From NCBI GenBank assembly GCA_949128115.1, contig OX421963.1, positions 37,183,979 to 37,247,978 on the forward strand: 64,000 bases of DNA. Direction: 5' to 3'. The notes under the pieces were generated by a model, which was not told the origin of the DNA, searched no databases, and saw only the letters and a list, made by a program, of their open reading frames with translations. The position numbers and the translations under genes are program-made. Of the stretch, positions 46,901 through 55,673 are shown in pieces. Origin of the DNA: Anaspis maculata (taxonomy: Eukaryota; Arthropoda; Insecta; Coleoptera; Scraptiidae). Every line of letters begins with the position of its first letter. The stretch's first letter is position 1.

Positions 46901-49900
46901 AGGCACTGTATTGCGGTTAATATACCTGCTAGGGATAAATTCTGCAAAAATTGTTCCTGGCCGGTCTCTGGTACCGCAGTCGGTTTTTTTTTAGTTCTGT
47001 TTAGCTAAAACTACATGTAGAAATGAGTGAGGAGTGCATTTTCACAAGCAAAGTTCCAAATGCTGCCTTTATACGTTGTTTTAATACATTTTAAGGCCAT
47101 CTTTGTTTTAGTACAGGACACATGGTAAAAAAATTGCCAAAACCTTGGCAAAGATATGAACGTCCAGGAAATTTGATATTCTGTTCAAAATTAAGTGTCC
47201 TACTACATATCTAAAATTGCCAAAAATCGCACCCCGAGGCTTCGAGTTATTGGAGGGGGAGGGGTAAAAAAATGCAATCCAAAATGAAAGGTATAGAACC
47301 CGATAGAACCCGTCAATCCAATGGATGCAAATACATCGTAGTTCGACGCATCACAACCAGTTGATACAATTTTGGCACAAAAGGTGTCGATCATTGTTGA
47401 AGGGGGGTCGTGGGGAAGGGCGAAACTCGGCTGGGTGGCTCTTTTTCTTCCGGGGCCATGAAGAATCGATCACGACAAGATTGATATCTTTTCCGACTGA
47501 ATTCAATGTCCTGAACTTGAATCCGATGTGTAAATTTGGATAAAAACAAGTTCGAACAAGTTAACTTGAGAAAACCTGTTTTTTCTTTGACAATTCTCAC
47601 AAAACTTTTTTTACTGTTAGAGGCATTCATCTTTGAAAATATTTCAGAGGCCATTAGATTGAACTGTATTCTTCACGATATCATCCATTCGATCTGTAAC
47701 TTTGTTTTTAGAGATAGAAAAAATCGATTTGAACTTTAGTCGGCACAGCCCGTCGTCTACTACTGACCAGAACACTACACCATGCATCTTTAAATGGAAA
47801 TAGCCCAAACTATCTAAAAAATTATAACTCATCTTTGAAAGTTCGAGGATCTGTGCAGAACTGAATTCCCCATAACATAGACAAAATCGTCATAAATCGC
47901 AATTCAGGGTATTGAGTTATTACTTGAAGGTGCATGTTATAGTGTTCTGGTCATTAGTAGACGCTGGGCAGTGCCGACTTAAGTCCAAATCGATTTTTCC
48001 TATCTCAAAAAAGAAAGTTACAGATCGAATGGATGATTTTCGTGAAGAATACAGTTCAGTCTAATGGCTTCTGAGATATTTCCAAAGATAAACACCTCTG
48101 ACATTAAAAAAAGTTTTGTGAGAATTGTCAAAGAAAAAACAGGTTTTCTCAAGTTATCTGATTCGAACTTGTTTTTATCCAAATTTACACATCGGATTCA
48201 AGTTCAGGACATTGAATTTAGTCGGAAAAGATACCATTCTTGTCGTGATCGATTCTTCATGGCCCCGGAAGAAAAAGAGCCACCCAGCCGAGTTTCGCCC
48301 TCCCCCGCGACCCCCCTACAACAACGATCGACACTTTTTGAGCCAAAATCGTATCAACGGAATGTGATGCGTCAAACTACGACGTATTTGCATCCATTGG
48401 ATTGACGGGTTCCATCGGGTTCTATACCTTTCATTTTGAGTTGCAATGTTTCACCCCCCCCTCCAATAACTCGAAGCCTCGGGGTGCGATTTTTGGGAAT
48501 TTTAGATATGTAGTGGGGCACCTAATTCTGAACAGAATATCAAATTTTCAGGACGTCCATAGTTTTGCCGAGGTTTTGTCAATTTTTTCACCATGTTTCC
48601 TGTACTAAAACAAAATTGGCCTTAAAATGTATTTAAACAACGTATAAGGGCAGCATTTGGAACTTTGCTTGTGAAAATGTACTCCTCACTCATTTCTGCA
48701 TGTAGTTTTAATCAAACAGAACTAAAAAATACCGACTGCAGTACCAGAGACCGGCCAGGAACCATTTTTGCAGAATGTACCCCTAGCAGGTATATTAACC
48801 GCAATACAGTGCCTCTGGCGCGAAATCTCGCGTGGCGCCACATCTGGAATTGCGAAGGAGGGTCTTCTGAACAAGTATGCCAAATTTCATGCTTTGATCA
48901 CAAAATGCACAGACCATTCCGCTAACCCCCACACTAGTAGGTCCTCAAGGGTGGTCAATGGGCAGACTGTACTTCATGATGGCGCTTCATGATGCGCTGG
49001 TTTCGTAAGAGTAACGGAACTTACTCTTATCTCGTATAAACATCCTCACTTTCAAGTTTAGTTTCATGATTACGCTGATCTTGGCCGCCATATCAAAATT
49101 TCTTATTATTGGAACGATTTTCATGAAACGTGAAACGTAGGTACTCGAGTCTTGTATGAATCCGCTTCAGATTCATTCGCTCTGAATCCGCTTTAGCAGA
49201 TAATGAAATTCAGCTCGAAAATAAGAGTAATCATATGAAGCAAGGGTAAGTTCCAAGTTTCAGGAAAATCGTTCCACTAATAAGAAATTCCAATATGGTT
49301 ACCAACATGGCGGCGCCATCATGAAATCTAGTCTGCCCATGGCCGCACCCTTGAAGACCCAAGCTCTCCATCGGAAAATGTTCCAAGGCGCTAGCTTTAT
49401 TCCACGAGAAGGAGTACAACCTCCTAATTTCTACACGGACAGACAGATAGACGGACGGACAGACAGACAGACAGACAAATCGGCCATATCAACGTAATTT
49501 TCTATCGAAATGTGCTAAAAAGTTGCGATTGACAGAAAAAAGTGTCAATTGACAGAAAAAAGTGGCAATTGCCACAATGAAGTCGCAATTGACAAAAAAA
49601 AAAGTCGCAATGGCCAGGATAAAGTGGCAATAGACCGGAGAAGTGATGACGTCACAACATGGCAACATGGCCGGCGGTTGACATTTTCTGGAGGCCAACG
49701 TCACATGAACGTGACGTTTCTATGTTTGGTTGTGTTTGGCATAAAAGTCACAAAAGTCAGTGCAAAATGGCATTGAGCATTGCTGAAATTGCCAGCCTAA
49801 GAGACAGCCAGCGTCATACAGGCGGACTTGGTTGCAAAAAGGCCAGACATAGCCCAACTCATTGACAGAGAGCTGCGCAAAGCTGCACTCAGAACACGGA

Positions 49901-51703
49901 TACTCAGAATCACCAGTGCCTACAGAACGGTTCCGCATGATGCAGCACGAGCGCTCTCGGGTATCCCCTGATGCCCGAGATGCCCTGATGCTTGCGATTA
50001 GAGGAAACAAGCCTAGGAGTGCTTACCAGCAAACCAGAAAGCAGAAACAAGGCCAGAGAGCAGTTCGTCGAGCAGTGGCAACGGCAGTGGAACGCCTTGG
50101 TTCAAAGTTGGATGAAAGAAATACTGGGGAGCCTCAAAAGCCTCAGCGCCAGGACAACGCGGAACACGCTCGTTTTCATTGTAACGGTCCATCAAGGTAG
50201 CGAGAAGACCTCGAACAAAAACTGGGCAGGAGAATCGCCGTCGACAATCTCGTTCATGAGATGCTCAGAGGCAAAGAACAATGGATCGCAGTTTATAGTT
50301 AGCAGTTTTTAGTTTATAGCAATATAGTTTGATTTCCTCCACCTGATATAGCCCAAAATATGAATCTTTTTTGTTATATCCATTTCCGTTATTTACCTTC
50401 GCAAAAATTTGACAAACACATGACAAACACAAACAGAGAAACGTCAAGTGCATGCCACGTGCCGTGCATCCCACGGTCATGTCACGTTTGACGTTGGCCT
50501 CCAGAAAATGTCAACCGCCGGCCATGTTGCCATGTTGTGACGTCACACTTCTTCGGTCTATTGACAAAAAAAGGTCGCATTTACAAATAAATATCTTCCA
50601 TGTCCGCTCTGCACCTTCGTAATTTCGTGTGATTTTTTGGTTCGGAATGTTCAGCAACAGTCTAAATCATAGAACGCAAATCAAGTTTGGACTATTTTTC
50701 AAACTGATAATAATCCTTTTGCAGGGAAAATGACGAGGCGACTTGTGAGAGCTACTTAGAAGTATGCTGCAAAAACAACCAGACAGTAGAGGTACCAGTG
50801 AGGATTCCACCACCTCCTTCCAAGAAGAAAGGCTGCGGGCACCGCAACCCAGATGGCATAGGATTCAAAATAAATGACATAGACTTCGAAGCTCAGTATG
50901 GCGAGTTTCCTTGGATGGCTGCGGTTCTTCGTAAAGAAGAAGTTGACGGAGCTGACCTCAACGTTTATCAGTGCGGCGGTGCTCTCATTCATCCTCAAGT
51001 GGTAATGACAGCTGCCCATTGTGTCGACAGCATGGGACTGCCCACATACAGATTAAAGATCAGGGCTGGTGAATGGGACACCCAAACCACAAACGAACTC
51101 TACCCCTTCCAAGACCGAGATATCTCCTCCTTCGTCTTACATCCTCAGTACAAAAAAGCTCGTTTGTATAACGACATTGCTTTACTATTCCTTACAACTC
51201 CTGTGACAATTGAAGAGAATGTCAACGTGGTTTGTTTGCCATCACAGAACGAGATCATTGAAAGTGACAAGTGTTTCGCCAGTGGATGGGGAAAGAATAT
51301 TTTCGGCAAGAAAGGAAAATATCAAGTGATCATGAAAAAGGTTGAGCTTCCCATGGTTATGCGAGATCGGTGTCAAGAGAACTTGAGAAATAAGACCAAG
51401 CTTGGAAGGTACTTTAAGCTGCATGAAAGCTTTGTTTGTGCCGGAGGTGTGTCCGGGAGAGATACTTGTAAAGGAGACGGTGGCAGTCCCTTGGTTTGTC
51501 CGATCCGCGGACATGAAGGGGAACAACGCTACGCTCAAGTTGGCATTGTGTCTTGGGGTAGCGGCTGTGGCGAAGCTAGCGTGCCTGGAGTCTACACAAA
51601 CGTCGCCTTGTATCGGGACTGGATCGACGAGCAAATGAAATTGAAACATTTAGAAATAGATTCATATCAATTTATGGACCATTCACTTGTTGACATTCAT
51701 TAA
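43729..51703 (+). CDS. SPH-B: secreted triple-clip serine protease homolog (inactive)
   Basis: Coding exons 43729-43940, 44343-44543, 44680-44889 and 50725-51703 join in frame to 533 residues, all introns phase 2. Residues 1 to about 26 are a signal peptide (LLKWSSAAAVLCIMLLFW). Three complete clip domains follow; the second and third have the consensus-like CTCVPYYLC and end YLHICC and YLEVCC. The linker PPPPSKKKGCGHRNPDGIGF leads into the protease-like domain: TAAHC (His about 306), NDIALL (Asp about 358), then GDGGSP. Aligned with GDSGGP, position 195 is Gly (about 460) and the Ser is two residues later, so it should be inactive like SPH-A. Predicted role: haemolymph cofactor in melanisation (phenoloxidase-activating factor 2-like). 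The C-terminus extends about ten residues beyond SPH-A. Intron 3 is 5.8 kb and full of transposons. Confidence 0.9.
44153..44278. mobile_element. Palindromic MITE in SPH-B intron 1
   Basis: GGTATGCATAAAAGC at the left and GCTTTTATGCATACC at the right enclose arms of about 55 bp meeting at AGGAGTTGCT/AGCAACTCCT. The 126-bp element lies 64 bp upstream of exon 2. Confidence 0.8.
44343..44543 (+). CDS. SPH-B coding exon 2: half-clip cassette
   Basis: 201 nt, phase 2 at both ends; donor CG|GTAAGT. It encodes CENSLDVCC...CTCVPYYLC. The acceptor (AAACAAAATTCCAG) has almost no pyrimidine tract, unlike the other acceptors of this gene, so this exon could be skipped; skipping would keep the frame. Confidence 0.87.
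44680..44889 (+). CDS. SPH-B coding exon 3: half-clip cassette
   Basis: 210 nt; acceptor TTTTTTTAG, donor AG|GTGAGT. It encodes CDNYLHICC, a linker with PPRRS, and CTCVPYYLC with a longer Gly/Asp/Ile insert before GIIDIR. Confidence 0.88.
45413..46495. mobile_element. TIR element in SPH-B intron 3, with a nested second element
   Basis: The left arm (45413-45559, GGGGAGCTAGCGACGGATTT...CTATA/ACGGCC) is inverted at 46357-46495. Inside, a second inverted pair (45855-45902 and 46278-46325: CTTTATAA...GATTACCCTGATA / TATCAGGGTAATC...TTATAAAG) marks a nested insertion. The interior has GAAGCCCC...GGGGCGAAACG, a short stem-loop motif often seen near retroelement repeats. Confidence 0.65.
46180..46280 (-). 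repeat. tRNA-like (pol III B-box) sequence, possible SINE head
   Basis: On the minus strand GCGGCAGCTAGAATGGGCGC (A-box-like) is followed about 40 nt later by GGGTTCGAGACTC, a near-perfect B box. The T-arm stem does not pair and no acceptor stem is found, so this is not a tRNA gene. A tRNA-derived SINE fragment is possible. Confidence 0.35.
46657..49450. mobile_element. 2.8-kb palindromic element with CAGGGTGTCGC left end
   Basis: The left arm (46657-47880) reappears in inverse from about 47890 to 48943 and, after an insertion, 49366-49440. Shared words include CCGGTCTCTGGTACCGCAGT-like, GGCAGCATTTGGAACTTTGC, AGACCCTCCTTTGCAATTCC-like and GAGAAGGAGTAC. The arms meet with almost no loop. A TA precedes the left CAGGG end; the right end is replaced by a (GGACAGAC)n tract. 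It lies in SPH-B intron 3. Confidence 0.75.
48944..49365. mobile_element. Element inserted in the right palindrome arm
   Basis: It interrupts the right arm of 46657-49450 and has its own inverted ends: TCAAGGGTGGTCAATGGGCA (48946...) and TGCCCATGGCCGCACCCTTGA (49337-49357), plus CTTCATGATGGCGC / GCGCCATCATGAA. About 420 bp, non-coding. Confidence 0.55.
49443..49476. repeat. (GGAC/AGAC)n microsatellite
   Basis: GACAGACAGATAGACGGACG followed by further GACA units. It is one of several GGAC-rich tracts in the window, at or next to a repeat end. Confidence 0.7.
49522..49645 (+). repeat. Tandem repeat of about 20 bp (GTCGCAATTGACAAAAAA)
   Basis: Six degenerate copies start GTTGCGATTG, GTGTCAATTG, GTGGCAATTG, GTCGCAATTG, GTCGCAATGG and GTGGCAATAG, spaced 19-22 bp. 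A single further unit (GGTCGCATTTAC) lies at the far side of the adjoining TIR element. Confidence 0.7.
49628..50563. mobile_element. TIR element enclosing a LINE fragment
   Basis: The left end CAATAGACCGGAGAAGTG, then TGACGTCACAACATGGCAAC, then GGTTGACATTTTCTGGAGGC is inverted at 50485-50563. TIRs are about 78 bp with a few differences. The interior is a frameshifted LINE C-terminus on the + strand, so the element appears to carry foreign coding DNA, not a transposase. Confidence 0.7.
49853..50200 (+). pseudogene. R1-like LINE C-terminal fragment
   Basis: Frame 1 reads LRKAALRTRILRITSAYRTV, then AARALSGIP and a stop. Frame 2 continues DARDALMLAIRGNKPRSAYQ. Frame 3 carries AREQFVEQWQRQWNA. 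'RI..AYRTV...A..VL.GI.P' followed by 'W...W' is the conserved region downstream of the RT domain in R1-like non-LTR elements, before the terminal zinc knuckle. Two frame changes and no RT motifs make it a dead fragment. Confidence 0.6.
50725..51703 (+). CDS. SPH-B coding exon 4: end of clip 3 and protease-like domain
   Basis: Acceptor CCTTTTGCAG at 50724. It encodes CESYLEVCC, the Pro/Lys linker and the complete protease-like domain, ending ...SLVDIH-stop. It aligns with SPH-A exon 4 without large gaps, roughly three residues in four identical by eye. Confidence 0.92.
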
Positions 51704-52262
51704 GCCTTGCTTTATGCAAAAGCGATATTTTATTTAAAAAATTAGTAGGTATAAGCTACGTTTACACCAGAGGACTAAAGCCGGACCGACCCAAGCACTG
51801 ACCCAAATTCCACATAACATGGTCCTTGTCCGTGATCATTCAACGACGTGGACTGAGTTTATTTGGGTCGAATTTAGTGCAGGTTGCGGACCAAAGCCAC
51901 GATGAACACATAGCCATAGTTTAGGCACAGAATAGCTATTACATACGTACATAAATAAGAACCGTTCTGGCCAAAACCATTGTTGTTTGACTTCAGGTAG
52001 TGAATGACCTTGAGGCATAAGGTTATTCAGCTACTAGTGCATGATTAAGATGGGTGCGTTGGCGTTCTTCAAATGCAGCAGGAGTGAAAGAGGAATTCAT
52101 AATGTTCAAAAAAATATCGATGAGATGGATATAAGAAATATCACTTATGACGTCCTCGTTCGCTGCACCAGGAAATTACACATCTATTTATTTACGTTCT
52201 TGACTATGTCGCTTCGTTGTGCTCCTCGGAATGATATCATTGACAGCAAAATTTCAAATAAC
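51704..52262. other. SPH-B 3' flank; no gene recognised
   Basis: It contains the presumed 3'UTR. TTTTATTTAAAAAATT lies about 25 bp past the stop, but no canonical AATAAA is present. No frame has a known domain. Confidence 0.4.
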
Positions 52263-52263
52263 A

Positions 52264-52376
52264 TGATCAAAAACTCTCCTCCTCTAGGCAGACTGTGGCC
52301 TGGCCAAAATCAGTCTCGTTTGCCTGCCAATGACCAGACCACAGCCTGCCTAGAGAAGGAAAGTTTTTGATCATAC
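52264..52376. mobile_element. Palindromic MITE, complete copy
   Basis: ATGATCAAAAACTCTCC...CTCTAGGCAGACTGTGG at the left is mirrored by CCACAGCCTGCCTAGAG...AAAGTTTTTGATCAT at the right; about 113 bp. The interior CTGGCCAAAATCAG...TGACCAG is shared with the copy at 28007. Confidence 0.8.
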
Positions 52377-53098
52377 GGTATTTGTCAGTGTTATGTCAAG
52401 TTCTGTTTCAACCGCTGGCAGTGGGACTTGTAAACCTGAGCTTGTGCCGTTTCAATCCTGCGTTCCTTTGCGCTTCCACTCAGCTCAACCAAAAACTGCC
52501 ACTTGTCTGAGAAGTTGACGACGGTGCTTACAGACTCCAGACGTCAAAGTTCCCTTGTATTGCCATAACACTGCTGAATAGCGTTTTTATAGCACTTTTC
52601 CACGGAAATGGCGCTCTTAGCTGCACTTTGTCCGTCCGTCCGTCACGCAAACTACTCCTTGGAGGGAAAACCAATCGACCTGGTACAAAGCTAATCGATA
52701 GCCATTGCTTTCGCCTGTGAAAAGCGATAAAAATCTTGCCTGAATAACAATAATCAACTGCAATAAGAACACTTCAGAAGCAGATGCGCATGAACGACGA
52801 ACTTGTGGATTTATGATTTGAAATTTTCAACAAGCGGGCAGGATCTGGTGGAAAAACGTGCGTTCACGAACAGATTATAATTAGAGAAAGCTTCGAAGTT
52901 TCTTGAAAAAAAAACCCGCACATCGATACAACGGACGAGTGAATTGTTACGAATGATCATAAGTTACGAATGTTCATAAATGAGTTTTCGTAATAATTGC
53001 AGTTGATTGTGATTGAATTTAGATGTGAAACAGCGTAAGGACAAGGCGTAATGCTGCCGTCACTTTTTGATGAAATATTTTGAAAATTCACACATTTA
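52377..53098. other. No gene recognised
   Basis: Contains a short (GTCC)n tract (52629-52643) in text related to the GGAC repeats (GCACTTTGTCCGTCCGTCCG). Otherwise unassigned. Confidence 0.4.
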
Positions 53099-53814
53099 TA
53101 CAGGGCGTTTCAAATTTAAATCGCGTCATTTTAGGAAATGATGGGAAACGTCAAAAGAGGTAGACTTTCTCAAAAAAATATATGTCAGAAACGAATAATA
53201 ACGGAGATATAGACGTTCAAAGTTGAACTTTGAAAATCGATTTTTCGTCATAACGTTCAAACTTCTCAACCGATTTTGTTAAAATTTGAACCGGAGATTA
53301 CTGAAATAAGTCGGTATCTAACAATGATGACGCGTTCCATCAAAATTTTTCAGGGGCGTGGATAATGAGGGATGCCTCCACTTTTTCACCCCTATTTTTA
53401 CCCCTTCAAGTAATTTTTCAGATTGTTCATACTTTTAAATTTTGCGTTCAATTTGGAAGAAAAAGTTAAACTTGCAAAATTTTGATTGAATGCTTTATTT
53501 TCAAGATTTGAAACTACGGAAAACACATCAAAATATCCACTTTCAAGAGCCCAAAAAATGTTTTTTCCTAGAAACTTCTCGTTTCTTGGAAAAACTCACG
53601 GTTCATCAACTTAAAACACCTAGAAAACCTATTTCAATGAAGGAATCATTAGTTATCTTGGATTTTAATTTTTTGGCTTTTGAAAGTGTGATGATGGTGT
53701 TTTCGAGATGTTTTCCGAAGTTTCAACCTCAAATATCTCGAGAACGAATCCTCTTATTAAATTTTTGCACAAGTAACTTTTTCTTCCAAATTGAACGTAA
53801 AATTAAACAAGTGA

Positions 53815-55330
53815 GTATGCCTTCACGTGCGTGAGTCTCAGTAGCGCATTTTCTCAAAGAGGCATATTGTGAACGTAAAGAAATTTGGTTAAAGAAGAAA
53901 CACCATTCCTTGCCCACTTTCTTCATTCGAAACTCATTGTGATATTGTGTTATCAGAATGGGGTACTTGCCAATGAAATAGATTTGAATGAAAATTCTTT
54001 CACTCATCAATATATTTTTTTGTTTGAGGGCGGGAGCTGGGAGCGGCGACTAATCAACAGTAGTCTATTCTTTCCCATTTTTAGTCGGCTATCCATACAG
54101 CGAAAGAATTAGTTCGCTATTTCTTCGCGGGTTTATGTTTTCCATTTATCTCTTACTTTAAGGGCAGCGTGTGGGGGTGGCAGTATTCGGCAAAGTAACT
54201 GTTGCACAGTTGGAGTTGGGAGTTTCTAAATGAGAGGGAAATATGACAATCAGTGAAAATTGTCAAAGTTGCATTTTTTTTGTTTGGAGGCGGCAGCTGG
54301 AGGCGGCGGCTAATTAAAAGTGGCCTATATTTTTTCAATTCCTGTCAGCTATCAATATAGTGAAAAAATTAGATCGCTATGTCTTCAGGTTCATGTTTTA
54401 CATTTATATCTCACTTTGGGGGCGGCGTGTGGGAGCGGCAGAGTTTGGCAAAGAAATTCTTGCACAGTTTGAGTCAAGAGTTTCTGAATGTTCGAGGTAA
54501 CATTATCAGCTAAATCAGTGAAAATTGTTGAAAGTTGCACTTTTTTTCTTTTGGGGGCGGAAGCTGGAGGCGGCGCCATATCAAAAGTAGCCTATCCTTT
54601 TCCATTTTTAGTCAGCTATTCATATAGCGAAAAACTCAGATCGCTATGTCTTCGGGTTCATGTTTTTCATTTATCTCTTACTTTGGGGGCGGCGTGTGGG
54701 AGCGGCAGCGTTCGGCTGAGCAAATGTTGCACAATTTGAGTTGGCAGTTCATAAATGTTTGAGGGAACATCTCAATCAGTAACATTTGTGAAAGTTGCAC
54801 TTTTTATCGTTTGGGGGCGGAATCTGGGGGCGGCGACTAACCAAAAGTAGCCTATCCTTTCCCATTTTTAGTCAGCTATTTATATACCGAAAGAATCAGA
54901 TCGCTATGTCTTCGGGTTTATGTTTTTAATTTTAAAGTGATTGGGGGCGGTTTTTAGCAGTTTTTTCATGTCGGCGGCGCATATTGAAGACGGAATGTTT
55001 CTTGGCTTACGTTTATAAGTGGCAACTATGTATTATTCAAAAAATGAGAACATCAGAGCATCAGGTCTGGTAGAAAGTGCAATATTATGTTATTTCAAGT
55101 TTATCGGGGGCGGTTTTCTCTATGTTGGCGGCGCAATATAGACATCCAATATAGCCTAGCCCTCCTTTGGAAGTGGCAGCTACGTAACAGCGAAAAAATT
55201 AGAAAGCTAGGTCGTCTAGTTTGGGAGGAGTTCGAGGAACGGACGGACGGACGGACGGACGGACGGACGGACGGACGGACAAAGCGGTTGCAATAGCGAT
55301 TTTCATCAAGATGGAAAATGCGCTAAAAAA
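53815..55330. repeat. GGGGGCGGC repeat block, inverse copy of 2570-3815
   Basis: At least four tandem units of about 262 bp, marked by TTTATCTCTTACTTTGGGGG at about 54140, 54400, 54670 and (decayed) 54920. Each unit has GGGGGCGGCGTGTGGGAGCG, a TTGCACAGTT stretch and TAGTCAGCTATTCATATAGC. It ends at a perfect (GGAC)10 run (55241-55280) followed by AAAGCGGTTGCAATAGCGAT. It is longer than the 2570 copy by about one unit. Confidence 0.75.
55241..55280. repeat. (GGAC)10 microsatellite
   Basis: Ten uninterrupted GGAC units. The corresponding place in the inverse copy has only about five (2630-2652), so the tract is length-variable. Confidence 0.9.
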
Positions 55331-55673
55331 TATCAATAATTTACAAAACTATCTAAGAGGGTGAAAACTAGGGGTAAAAAAGCGGAGACACCTCTCATTA
55401 TCCAAGGCCCTGGAAACTTTCGATGGAACGCGTTATCAGTGTTCGATACCGACTTCAGTGAGCTTTGACTCAAATTTGAACAAAATCGGTTGAGAAATTC
55501 CAAAGCTATGACGAAAAAACGATTTTTCAAGTTAAACTTGGAACGCCTATATCTCCGTTTTTACTCGTTTCTGACATATATTTTTTTAAGAAAGTCTACT
55601 TCTTTTGAAGTTACCTCCAAAATACCCCTATCATTTTCTGGAAGGACGCGATTTAAATTTGAAACACCCTGTA

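Larger units (their letters stand above)
53101..55671. mobile_element. 2.6-kb TA-flanked TIR element with CAGGGCGTTTCAAATTTAAA ends
   Basis: The left terminus CAGGGCGTTTCAAATTTAAA and the right GATTTAAATTTGAAACACCCTG are inverse, with TA outside both (53099-53100, 55672-55673). Arms continue for about 220 bp (AGTCTACTTCTTTTGA, CGATTTTTCGTCATA). The centre is the GGGGGCGGC block (53815-55330). No transposase. Arms are diverged. Confidence 0.75.

Noticed and set aside
51470..51495. SPH-B as an active serine protease because of a Ser in GDGGSP
   Set aside because: Position 195 is Gly; the Ser aligns with residue 197 and is not expected to act as the nucleophile.
53490..53834. 114-codon frame inside the left arm of the 53.1-kb element
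   Set aside because: AT-rich, compositionally biased translation with no domain; it lies in a non-coding repeat arm.
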